Shown: one piece after another, positions 1-6,902 of the stretch
How positions within the stretch are numbered: the first letter of the stretch is position 1
How the letters are laid out: each line of letters starts with the position of its first letter
Assembly (NCBI GenBank): GCA_946478975.1
Contig: CAMLEO010000305.1
Coordinates: 1-8,285, forward strand
Direction: 5' to 3'
Origin: an uncultured Steroidobacter sp.
GTDB taxonomy: Bacteria; Pseudomonadota; Gammaproteobacteria; Steroidobacterales; Steroidobacteraceae
Length of the DNA stretch: 8,285 nucleotides
The notes under the pieces: generated by a model
Database searches by the model: none
Seen by the model: only the letters and a program-made list of their open reading frames with translations
Told to the model about the DNA's origin: nothing
Program-made: the position numbers and the translations under genes

Positions 1-644
1 GGCGCGCGCTGATGCAAGCGTTGCCGGGGCTGGCCGCGGCGTGTCACTTGGAACGAAGAGTTCCTCCCGCACCTCCACAGATAGTGCTGATGATCGTCGA
101 CCTGGATTGTTTCAAGCCGATCAACGACCGGCATGGGCATGAGGCGGGCGACGATGTGCTCAAGCAAGTGGCATCCATCCTGCGCGATTGCGTCCGTAGC
201 AGCGACCTGACTGTGCGCTGGGGCGGCGACGAATTCGTGATCGTGTACGCAGCCGCCGATCTCGACGACGGTGCCGTGCTCGCAGAGCGCGTCCGCGCCC
301 GAATTGCCAAACATCATTTCCGGCTCACCAACGGCGCGACAGCGCGTACCAGCTGCTCGATTGGATTTGTTTGCTATCCATTCGTACGCGGCGCGCCGCA
401 TCTGCTCAGTTATGAGCAGGCGCTCAATGTCGCCGACACCGCGCTGCTCGAAGCCAAATCGCAGCGGAATGCCTGGCTCGGCTGGGGCGGCACGCCGGCG
501 ACGCATGACATCGCCGACCTGTTCACCACGCTCGACACCGACGCAGCTTCAGTCGCCACGCGAGGCGGGTTGCGCGTACTGAGCTCGAAGTACCGTCCGG
601 ACGACACCGTCGAAGAATTGATTCGCGCGGCACGCAGCCGCTGA
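1..644 (+). CDS. Diguanylate cyclase, GGDEF domain (5' partial)
   Basis: This is the C-terminal part of a GGDEF enzyme, which condenses two GTP into the second messenger cyclic di-GMP. The frame is open to the left edge. Its first visible residues (RALMQALPGL) match the helix that follows the usual DxLTGLxNRR start of the domain, so the ATG at 12 is internal and the N-terminal sensor part lies outside the window. Visible motifs are the metal and substrate segment DLDCFKPINDRHGHEAGD, the active-site WGGDEF (GGDEF codons 222-236), and RSSD at 195-206, exactly five residues upstream. RSSD is the RxxD inhibitory I-site, so product feedback inhibition is likely. About 50 residues follow the domain, with no recognised motif. 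It is probably co-transcribed with the degenerate GGDEF/EAL gene that starts 30 bases after its stop. The missing sensor domain cannot be judged from here. Confidence 0.93.
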   Translation, partial: RALMQALPGLAAACHLERRVPPAPPQIVLMIVDLDCFKPINDRHGHEAGDDVLKQVASILRDCVRSSDLTVRWGGDEFVIVYAAADLDDGAVLAERVRARIAKHHFRLTNGATARTSCSIGFVCYPFVRGAPHLLSYEQALNVADTALLEAKSQRNAWLGWGGTPATHDIADLFTTLDTDAASVATRGGLRVLSSKYRPDDTVEELIRAARSR

Positions 645-660
645 ACACGGATCAAGTTGC

Positions 661-665
661 AGAGG
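661..665 (+). promoter_or_regulatory. Ribosome binding site of the degenerate GGDEF/EAL gene
   Basis: AGAGG lies nine bases upstream of the ATG at 675. It favours that start over the in-frame TTG at 657, which would place this Shine-Dalgarno-like sequence inside the coding region. Confidence 0.6.
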
Positions 666-674
666 CTCAACACC

Positions 675-2336
675 ATGCCGAACACTCTCAGTGACACCTT
701 CATCCAAGCCGTTCCGGATCTGACGTTGCTGGTTCGATCCGACGGCAACATTCTCGCGCGCCTCGGCGGTCGCGAGTTGAACGGCCGACCGGAACCCAAG
801 GCCTCGCCGGCGCTCACGCTCGAACAAATGTGGACCTCGGAGGTTGCGCGCCGATTGCGGCAGCTCGTGCGGCATGCGCTGAAAGAGCGCGAGCCGATCG
901 ACAGGAAATATCGTGAGGCGGATCGATGCTACGAAGTGCGGGTGCGCCCGCAAGGCATCGACCGCGTGTTGATGGTGTTTCGTCAGCTCGCCGAAGACGA
1001 AGCCGGCGAGATCGCAGCCGAAGCGGACGGCGAGCAGCCTCTCACGAGTCGAACCCAGCTGATGCGAGCGCTCGGCGTTGCGGTGACGGATGCAAAGCTG
1101 CGCGAGCGGCGGCTGGCGGTTGTCACGGTTTATCTCGGCGGACTGCCGGATATCGAGCGCGCTTTCGACGCAGTTTCCGGCGAGCAGCTGCTGCATGATG
1201 CAGCTCAACGTTTGCAGGCATTTGTTTCGCGAGAGTTGCCTGTGACTGGCGGCGGTTCCGCCGAAGCAGTCTCGCTCGCGTCAATTGCAGATCATGTCAT
1301 CGCAGTCGTGATCGAGAACGCGCCGTCGCGCGAAGCATTGCGCACAATCGTGCTGGGCATGCGTGACGTGCTGACTGAACCGTTCCAACTGTTGGGGCGC
1401 AGCCTGCGTGTGAGCCCTGCCTTTGGCATTGCCGTCGCGCCCGATGACAGCAGCGACGCTCGCGAGCTTCTCAATCGGGCACGCAGCGCGATGCATGACG
1501 CTCAATGCGCCGGGCGCGCGATCGCATTTCATTCGGACACCTTGCGCTTGCGGGCATTGAGCCGGTTGGACAGCGAGCACGAGTTGCGTTGGGCGCTCGA
1601 ACACGAGCAGTTCGAGCTTCGCTATCGACCGCTGCACGCACTCGCCGATGGCCGCCTGGCTGCGATCCAGGCGCAGCCTTTCTGGACACATCCGGTGCGA
1701 GGGCAGGTCGCAGCCGGCGAATTCCTGGCGTTGGCAGAAACATCCGACATCGCGCGCGAGATCGGTCGCTGGATGCTGGCGCGGGTGTTTGCGGATCTTC
1801 GCCACGCGAGCAACAAGGTTCCGCGAGCAATTGTCACTTTGTGCATGCGTCACGTGCTGTCGGGATCGCTGCTGACGGATGTCACACAGTCAGTGGTGGC
1901 AGCGGGCGCCGACCCGCGACGACTTGCACTCCGCATTGGCGAGCGGGCGCTCAAAGGTTCGGGCGAGCTGATGCCGCCGCTGCGTGAGCTGCGCGCCGCT
2001 GGCGTGCAGGTGATTCTGGAGCGGTTCGGCGCAGGTCACATCGCAATCGATCGTCTCGCCGAGCTGCCGGTGGACGTCGTGAGCCTGGAATCGCAGTTGT
2101 TTCGCAACCTGCAGCTCGATCAACGCACGCGCCGGGTGTGTCGCAGCGTCATCGATGTTGCGCACGCATTGGATTGGCAGGTCGCGGCCGAAGACGTGAG
2201 CAGCTCCGAACAGCGTGAGTTGCTGCGTGAGCTCGGATGTGACATTGCGGGCGGCGACACGCTCGGTGCAGCGCATGATCTGCACGAGCTGCTGGAGCAG
2301 GAGACCGAGAAAACATTTGACCGTGCGGTTATGTGA
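675..2336 (+). CDS. PAS/GGDEF/EAL-type protein with both c-di-GMP domains degenerate
   Basis: A 553-residue protein with no signal peptide or membrane segment, so probably cytoplasmic. Residues about 8-105 look like a PAS domain (IQAVPDLTLLVRSDG, YEVRVRPQG). Residues about 125-290 keep the GGDEF fold pattern, but the signature is replaced by IADHV (204-208). Residues about 300-540 align with an EAL domain. The EALLR motif is QAQPF (332-336), so the catalytic Glu is Gln. The Asn of the NLS segment is Thr (TLC, 388-390), and DDFGTG is ERFGAG (449-454). Only E423, in the LxIxES-like segment, and E506 of the EGVE-like segment remain. Cyclase or phosphodiesterase activity is therefore unlikely. 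By analogy with known degenerate family members it may bind c-di-GMP or GTP, or act through a protein partner; this is inference. The ATG at 675 is preferred over the TTG at 657 because of the AGAGG site. It sits 30 bases after an intact diguanylate cyclase, probably in one operon. Confidence 0.85.
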   Translation: MPNTLSDTFIQAVPDLTLLVRSDGNILARLGGRELNGRPEPKASPALTLEQMWTSEVARRLRQLVRHALKEREPIDRKYREADRCYEVRVRPQGIDRVLMVFRQLAEDEAGEIAAEADGEQPLTSRTQLMRALGVAVTDAKLRERRLAVVTVYLGGLPDIERAFDAVSGEQLLHDAAQRLQAFVSRELPVTGGGSAEAVSLASIADHVIAVVIENAPSREALRTIVLGMRDVLTEPFQLLGRSLRVSPAFGIAVAPDDSSDARELLNRARSAMHDAQCAGRAIAFHSDTLRLRALSRLDSEHELRWALEHEQFELRYRPLHALADGRLAAIQAQPFWTHPVRGQVAAGEFLALAETSDIAREIGRWMLARVFADLRHASNKVPRAIVTLCMRHVLSGSLLTDVTQSVVAAGADPRRLALRIGERALKGSGELMPPLRELRAAGVQVILERFGAGHIAIDRLAELPVDVVSLESQLFRNLQLDQRTRRVCRSVIDVAHALDWQVAAEDVSSSEQRELLRELGCDIAGGDTLGAAHDLHELLEQETEKTFDRAVM

Positions 2337-2442
2337 TTCATCTCATCTTTTACCGGACTGCAAATACAGCATCGCGCGCAGCCGCCAGGAGCCGCGTCGG
2401 GTGCAATAGCGGGACGCCTTGTTTGCCTTTTCTGTTTGTTTT

Positions 2443-2448
2443 GGGGAG
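2443..2448 (+). promoter_or_regulatory. Ribosome binding site of the S8 peptidase gene
   Basis: GGGGAG ends nine bases before the ATG at 2458. It supports this start over the in-frame TTG at 2419, which would put 13 residues in front of an otherwise standard signal peptide. Confidence 0.7.
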
Positions 2449-2457
2449 ATAACATCA

Positions 2458-4572
2458 ATGACTCGTGGACGAGTGGGGATGATTGCGGGAACGATTCTTC
2501 TGGCCGCGGGCACGTGGAGCTACGCATCGCAGCGCTCGGCCACAACCGAGACATCGAGCTTTATCGTCGAAGCCGGCCGCGGTGGTGCTGCTGCTGCCCG
2601 CCGGGAGGTCGAAACAGTCGGCGGCCGCGTGACGACCGATCTGCCGATCATCGACGCCGTGGCGGCCCAGCTCACGGCTCGACAACGCGAGCGGTTGACA
2701 GCACAGGCAAACATTCGCGGTGTGTTCGAGAATGTGACGGTTGAGCTGAAGTCCGACCGTGCCAACGTGCGCGACAACTTCGACAGCGTGCAATGGAACA
2801 ACAACGATGGCCGGCATCGCTGGGCCACCGCATGGACGGAAACAGGCGATGACGGTTCGCCGCTGACCGGCAAGGTCGCGATCTCGCTGAATCTGCTGTC
2901 GAGCGGACGCTTGGTTTTCACCGGTGCGAGCGGCACCGTCACTCGCACAGCCGGGCTGCCGCCGGGTGAGATCAAAGCCACGTTGAGCTTCGACGCCCGA
3001 CGCATTTCGCTGGAGACCGGCGACTATGTCGCCGTCGAGGCCAGCAAAGATGGCATCTCCTGGCGCGAGGTCGGCCGCATCGCTGGCCCGGCGAACGATG
3101 CTTCGTTCTCGCCCATGACGTTCAATGTGAGTCGATATGTCAGCGCAGCCACCGGCATCCGCTTCGTCAGTCATCTGAACCCGGCGCTGCTCAATGGCGA
3201 CGCCGTGCATATCGACAATGTAAACATCGAGTATGACTCCGTGTATGCGAGCGGCGTGAGTTATCCCTCGCTCGCTGGCGCAGATGCGCTGCACTCGCAG
3301 GGTGTGAATGGGCTGTTAACAACTGTCGCCGTACTCGACACCGGCTACTGGAAACATCCTGCGCTCGATACGACTGCGCTCGGACTCAACCGCGTGCTCG
3401 CACAGTACGACGCGTTCAGTGACACCAGCGATTCGGGTGCCACCGGCCTCTTGGGGCTGATCAGCCTGGGCACGACAGCGAGCACGGACCAAAGCGGCCA
3501 TGGCACGCATGTCACAGGCATCATGCTCAACACGCAACGAAGCGAGGACGGCCGGTACTTCGGCATGGCGCCGAACGCCAACCTGGTTTCAGTGCGTGCG
3601 TTCGACGCCGATGGGCGAGGCACCTACGCCTCCGTGATCCGCGGCCTCGATTGGATCGTAAAGAACAAAGATGCGTATCGCATCCGCGTGCTGAACCTTT
3701 CCTTCGGCGCGACGCCTCGCTCGTACTATTGGGACGATCCGCTGAATCGCGCGGTGATGAAAGCCTGGCAGGCGGGAATCGTCGTCGTCGCCTCTGCCGG
3801 CAACGGCGGGCCGACGGCGCAAACCATCAGCGTGCCTGGAAACGTTCCATACATCATCACGGTGGGAGCGATGACGGACAACTACACGCCGGCCGATCCG
3901 TCAGACGATCGACTGGCGTCGTTCTCTTCCGCCGGGCCGACGTATGAAGGCTTTGTGAAGCCGGAAGTCGTGGCGCCGGGCGGTCACATCTGGTCGCTCA
4001 TGTCCACTCAGGCGCGCATCGCGCAGGATCATCCGACGTATCAGAACGATGGCGATTACTTCACCATGTCCGGCACGTCGCAGGCTGCGGCTGTCGTGAG
4101 CGGCGCGGCGGCACTGTTGATACAGGCCGAGCCGAATCTCAAGCCTGATGATGTGAAATGCAAGTTGATGGCGTCGGCACGACGTGCGGTGGATCCGCTG
4201 GGGCAGTATGCGTACAGCGTGTTTCAGCAGGGCGCCGGTCTCATCAACGCATACGACGCGCGCTATGAAACTCGCCGTGACTGCGCCAATCAGGGCATGG
4301 ACATTCAGAAAGATCTGGACGGCACCGAGCACTATCGCGGCCCGACGCAGCAAAGCGACGACGGCGCGTACTACCTGGCCACGAACCCGAACGAGAGCTG
4401 GGATCAGGGCTACACGTGGGACCAGGGTTATTTATGGCGCAAGAGTGCCGATGACGACCAGACCTGGAGCGAGGGTTATCTGTGGCGCAAGAGCGCCGAC
4501 GACGATTCATCCACGGCCGGCAGCACCGGCACGTCGGCGATGTCGATCAATCAGTGGGTGCATCAGGAGTGA
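2458..4572 (+). CDS. Secreted S8 family (subtilisin-like) serine peptidase
   Basis: A 704-residue exported protease. Residues 1 to about 24 form a signal peptide: MTRGR, a hydrophobic core, then a small-residue cleavage region near SYAS. Residues about 35-97 resemble an I9 inhibitor/chaperone prodomain (SFIVEAG, GVFENVTVEL). Residues about 107-259 form a beta-rich module (DNFDSVQWNNNDG, GDYVAVEASKDGISW, IRFVSHL, VHIDNVNIEY) of the kind common in extracellular proteins. The S8 catalytic domain spans about 265-615. It has Asp294 (AVLDTG), His348 (GHGTHVTG), oxyanion Asn449 (SAGNGG) and nucleophile Ser541 (SGTSQAAA, where many relatives have GTSMAAP). The tail from about 645 carries Trp-rich repeats. 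All catalytic residues are present, so an active enzyme with autoprocessing is expected; its substrate is unknown. The ATG at 2458 is chosen for its GGGGAG site and signal peptide. The 3' end overlaps the convergent LytTR gene by 26 bp. I saw no convincing promoter in the 121 bases upstream. Confidence 0.95.
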   Translation: MTRGRVGMIAGTILLAAGTWSYASQRSATTETSSFIVEAGRGGAAAARREVETVGGRVTTDLPIIDAVAAQLTARQRERLTAQANIRGVFENVTVELKSDRANVRDNFDSVQWNNNDGRHRWATAWTETGDDGSPLTGKVAISLNLLSSGRLVFTGASGTVTRTAGLPPGEIKATLSFDARRISLETGDYVAVEASKDGISWREVGRIAGPANDASFSPMTFNVSRYVSAATGIRFVSHLNPALLNGDAVHIDNVNIEYDSVYASGVSYPSLAGADALHSQGVNGLLTTVAVLDTGYWKHPALDTTALGLNRVLAQYDAFSDTSDSGATGLLGLISLGTTASTDQSGHGTHVTGIMLNTQRSEDGRYFGMAPNANLVSVRAFDADGRGTYASVIRGLDWIVKNKDAYRIRVLNLSFGATPRSYYWDDPLNRAVMKAWQAGIVVVASAGNGGPTAQTISVPGNVPYIITVGAMTDNYTPADPSDDRLASFSSAGPTYEGFVKPEVVAPGGHIWSLMSTQARIAQDHPTYQNDGDYFTMSGTSQAAAVVSGAAALLIQAEPNLKPDDVKCKLMASARRAVDPLGQYAYSVFQQGAGLINAYDARYETRRDCANQGMDIQKDLDGTEHYRGPTQQSDDGAYYLATNPNESWDQGYTWDQGYLWRKSADDDQTWSEGYLWRKSADDDSSTAGSTGTSAMSINQWVHQE
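4399..4506 (+). repeat. Trp-rich tandem repeats encoding the protease tail
   Basis: Three hexapeptide units, WDQGYT, WDQGYL and WSEGYL, begin at residues 648, 654 and 670. The last two are each followed by WRKSADDD. At DNA level, 4426-4458 and 4474-4506 encode the same 11 residues (GYLWRKSADDD) with 28 of 33 bases identical and a 48-base period. The differences are all synonymous, which points to an internal duplication kept under protein-level constraint. Similar W-x5-W repeats occur at the C-termini of other bacterial S8 peptidases, as far as I recall. A role in surface anchoring or substrate binding is a guess. Confidence 0.85.
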
Positions 4573-5353
4573 CATTGCCGCGAGTCATCGGCAAGCCACT
4601 GCGCGTGAGCAGTGCCGTGCGCATGATGATCGATGCTTTGCGGCCCAGGCGTATCGTCTGCTCGTCGTCACCGGCGAAGTAGACGATGCCCAGGTCGCGG
4701 GAGACACGGCGCAGCCGCTGCACTTTACGAACGTTGATGATGACGTGACGACTGGCGCGAATGAAATCCTTGGGCAGCACCTCTTCGTATTTTTGCAGCG
4801 GGCCGCGCACCACGACGTTTTCGCCGTTGACCAGGTGCACGCGCACGTAATTTTGTTCGGCGGTGAGGTGAGTGAGGTCTTGCAGCGTTGCACTTCGCAG
4901 TACCGAGCCGTCCGACAGGAGCAGCATCGAGAGTGCGGCATCGATGCTTTGCTGGTTGCTCGATTCGGCGGGTCGCGCAGGACGATGCATCGGAGTTTCC
5001 GAGCCGTTCGCAAGCTTGGGATTGCGCAGGAGTTCGAGATACGCGACGCCGCTGCCGGTTTCGAGGCTGCGCGCCAGATACACGCCGCCAAGGATGAGCC
5101 GATGTTTGGGCCTGATCTGAAAGATGGTTGCGCAGCGCGTCTCGTCGTCGATGCACGCATCGACCAGGCAATAGGAGCGGCCTTCCTGAAATTCGTCGCT
5201 GCGCAGGGAGTTTTTATCTCCACCCGCGGATTCGCTGCTACGGATCAAGCTCAGCAGCAGGTGCACCGGTGCCAGCGACTCGAAACATACACGCACCAGC
5301 TGTGGATGGTTGAGCTTCGCCTTGGGCGCGTCGATCCTCTCCCGCGATTGCAT
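4547..5353 (-). CDS. LytTR-domain DNA-binding transcriptional regulator
   Basis: A 268-residue protein with a C-terminal LytTR DNA-binding domain at about 147-242. Typical features are the strand LTHLTAEQNYVRVHL, the helix LQKYEEVLP, and FIRASRHVIINVRKVQRLRR, which matches the family's F-x-R-x-H/R-R-S-x-I-V-N pattern. LytTR proteins usually bind direct repeats upstream of target promoters. There is no response-regulator receiver domain and no membrane segment. Residues about 15-112 instead form an unrecognised region containing RSYCLVDACIDDETRCATIFQI and HRLILGGVYLAR, and residues 113-140 look like a flexible linker. The ATG at 5353 begins the longest possible frame. Its upstream sequence has only a weak purine-rich match, so the start is less certain than the domain. 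The stop lies within the convergent protease gene. The target genes and the signal are unknown. The xylose genes lie upstream on the same strand, about 205 bases away and beyond hairpins, so co-transcription is doubtful. Confidence 0.85.
   Translation of the reverse strand: MQSRERIDAPKAKLNHPQLVRVCFESLAPVHLLLSLIRSSESAGGDKNSLRSDEFQEGRSYCLVDACIDDETRCATIFQIRPKHRLILGGVYLARSLETGSGVAYLELLRNPKLANGSETPMHRPARPAESSNQQSIDAALSMLLLSDGSVLRSATLQDLTHLTAEQNYVRVHLVNGENVVVRGPLQKYEEVLPKDFIRASRHVIINVRKVQRLRRVSRDLGIVYFAGDDEQTIRLGRKASIIMRTALLTRSGLPMTRGNVTPDAPTD
4575..4614 (+). other. Two small hairpins just after the protease stop codon
   Basis: TTGCCG (4575-4580) pairs with CGGCAA (4589-4594) around an 8-base loop. 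CACTGC (4597-4602) pairs with GCAGTG (4609-4614) around a 6-base loop. They begin two bases after the protease stop and lie inside the last codons of the opposing LytTR gene. Neither has a T-run, so they are not classical intrinsic terminators. They could protect the mRNA 3' end or be chance pairing in GC-rich coding sequence. Confidence 0.3.
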
Positions 5354-5517
5354 TTGCCGCCTGTCGACCTTGTTCGTCCTGACGCGACCGCGAACCCCAT
5401 GCAGCGACGGCTAATGCTTGTGATGGGAACGCCGTCGGTGCGAGGCGTTTTCTACACACGTGGCGGGAATCGAGAAATTGTGGATGACCACATGCCCGAA
5501 GGCGGTCTAAGCGAGCA

Positions 5518-5557
5518 GCTGCGGCGGGATCGCCGCCGCAGCACCACGAAGCGTGGT
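5518..5557 (-). terminator. Abutting hairpin pair after xylA, possible transcription end
   Basis: Read from xylA, a 6-bp stem (ACCACG/CGTGGT, 5543-5557, 3-base loop) comes first, directly after the stop codon. A perfect 10-bp GC-rich stem follows with no gap (5518-5527 with 5533-5542, 5-base loop GATCG). In the xylA direction no T-run follows, so this is not a textbook intrinsic terminator. Rho-dependent termination or mRNA end protection would also fit. The only short T-run (5557-5560) is on the plus-strand side. The remaining roughly 165 bases up to the LytTR start (5354-5517) must hold that gene's own promoter if it has one; I see no clear -35/-10 pair there. Confidence 0.5.
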
Positions 5558-5558
5558 T

Positions 5559-6899
5559 TTAAACGAATCGCGAGACCAGGTTTTCCAGATATTCCTGGCG
5601 GCCTGACACCGGTTTCGGCTGAATGTTTGCAGCCACCGCCGCGTCGGCGATCGAGGCCAGCGAAGCGTCTTTCGCGAAGATCTTCTGGCCGGGCGCTTCG
5701 CTCCAGCGCGCATAGCGCTGCTCGACGAATTTATCCAGCTTGCCGTCTTCGATCATGGCTGCGGCTGCCACCAGCGCACGGGCCAGGTGATCCAGGCCGC
5801 CGATGTGGCCGTGGAACATATCGACCGGCTCGATGCTCTGGCGACGCACCTTCGCATCGAAGTTGAAACCGCCGGTTGCGAAGCCGCCGGCCTTGAGCAC
5901 GCGATACATCGCGAGAATCAGGTCCAGCGGATCGTTGTGGAATTGATCCGTGTCCCAGCCGTTCTGCGGGTCGCCGCGATTGATGTCGATGGAGCCGAAG
6001 ACGCCGAGCGCCGTCGCCATCGCAATCTCGTGCTCGAAGCTGTGGCCCGCGAGCGTGGCGTGGTTCGCTTCGATGTTGAGCTTGACCTCTTTGTCCAGGC
6101 CGTAGCGCATCAGGAAGCCGTACACCGTTGCCACATCGAAGTCGTACTGATGTTTGGTCGGCTCGTGCGGCTTGGGCTCGATCAGGATCGTGCCCTTGAA
6201 GCCGATCTTGTGTTTGTGCTCGACGACCAGCGACAGGAAGCGGCCGAGCTGGTCGAGTTCGCGCGACAGGTTGGTGTTCAACAGCGAGTCATAACCTTCG
6301 CGGCCGCCCCACAACACGTAGTTCTCGCCGCCGAGGCGCTTGGTGGCATCGAGCGCGTGCCGCACTTGCAGAGCTGCGAACGAGAAAACATCCGGATCGG
6401 GATTCGTCGATGCGCCGGCGAGATAGCGCGGATGTGAGAACAGATTTGCCGTGCCCCACAGCAGCTTCATGCCGGTCTCGGCCTGCTTGCGTTCGAGCCC
6501 CGCAACTGCCGCCGCCATGTTGTTCACGTGTTCCTTCGGATTGCTCGCTGCCGCCATCACGTCGACATCGTGGAACGTGTAGTAGGGCACGCCCATGCGC
6601 GAGAAGAAATCGAACGCCGCATCCATCTTGGCGGACGCCGCTTCCTGGGTCATTTGACCCTGCAGCCACGGACGCCCGAAGGTGCCGCCGCCGAACACGT
6701 CGGTGCCGTCCCAGCAGAACGAATGCCAGTAACAAATCGCGGGGCGCAGGTGATCTTCCATGCGCTTGCCGAGCACGATGCGGTTCTTGTCGTAGTGGCG
6801 GAAGGCGAGCGGGTTGTCGCTCTTGGGGCCTTCGTAGCGGACCGGCTCGACGCCGCCGAAATACGAAGCGGGTTGCTGCAAGGGGGCTGCACTGGACAT
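5559..6899 (-). CDS. xylA: Xylose isomerase (class II)
   Basis: Interconverts D-xylose and D-xylulose in the cytoplasm using two divalent metal ions, the first step of the isomerase route of xylose use. The 446-residue length and N-terminal extension fit the larger class II enzymes such as that of E. coli. All key residues are visible at a constant offset of nine from E. coli XylA: His110 and Asp113 (FHDVDV), Trp197 (LWGGREGY), metal ligand Glu241 and Lys243 (IEPKP), Glu277 and His280 (NIEANH), Asp305 (SIDINRGD), Asp316 and Asp318 (GWDTDQF), and Asp348 (FNFDAK). The ATG at 6899 has a strong GAGGAG site eight bases upstream. The gene begins three bases after the xylB stop, so the two are co-transcribed and perhaps translationally coupled. 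Nothing suggests loss of function. Class II isomerases often also accept glucose weakly. Confidence 0.98.
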   Translation of the reverse strand: MSSAAPLQQPASYFGGVEPVRYEGPKSDNPLAFRHYDKNRIVLGKRMEDHLRPAICYWHSFCWDGTDVFGGGTFGRPWLQGQMTQEAASAKMDAAFDFFSRMGVPYYTFHDVDVMAAASNPKEHVNNMAAAVAGLERKQAETGMKLLWGTANLFSHPRYLAGASTNPDPDVFSFAALQVRHALDATKRLGGENYVLWGGREGYDSLLNTNLSRELDQLGRFLSLVVEHKHKIGFKGTILIEPKPHEPTKHQYDFDVATVYGFLMRYGLDKEVKLNIEANHATLAGHSFEHEIAMATALGVFGSIDINRGDPQNGWDTDQFHNDPLDLILAMYRVLKAGGFATGGFNFDAKVRRQSIEPVDMFHGHIGGLDHLARALVAAAAMIEDGKLDKFVEQRYARWSEAPGQKIFAKDASLASIADAAVAANIQPKPVSGRQEYLENLVSRFV

Positions 6900-6902
6900 G
6901 AT

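Noticed and set aside
549..1208. 219-codon minus-strand frame crossing the junction of the two c-di-GMP genes
   Set aside because: It spans the end of one supported gene and the start of another, with no recognisable product.
1281..1853. 190-codon minus-strand frame opposite the degenerate GGDEF/EAL region
   Set aside because: Considered as a possible true gene because the plus-strand domains are degenerate. However, the plus frame keeps PAS/GGDEF/EAL alignment throughout and this one has no motif.
675..2336. Reading the degenerate GGDEF/EAL gene as a pseudogene
   Set aside because: The frame is uninterrupted over 553 residues, has a plausible ribosome binding site and retains fold-level similarity, which fits a functional pseudoenzyme better than a decaying gene.
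2337..2457. Possible promoter or terminator in the gap before the protease gene
   Set aside because: AT-richer patches exist, but I found no convincing -35/-10 pair with proper spacing and no stem followed by a T-run. Only the ribosome binding site is supported.
2455..3294. 279-codon minus-strand frame opposite the protease prodomain and inserted module
   Set aside because: No motif seen, and it is opposite a gene with a clear ribosome binding site, signal peptide and catalytic residues.
4184..5866. 560-codon plus-strand open frame spanning the end of the protease gene and the antisense of the LytTR gene and xylA
   Set aside because: Its translation is low-complexity and rich in Arg and Ala with no family motif. 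It crosses three well-supported genes in other frames, as expected of shadow frames in high-GC DNA.
5787..6437. 216-codon plus-strand frame antisense to xylA
   Set aside because: Entirely inside xylA, where every catalytic residue is conserved on the minus strand. No motif or ribosome binding site seen.
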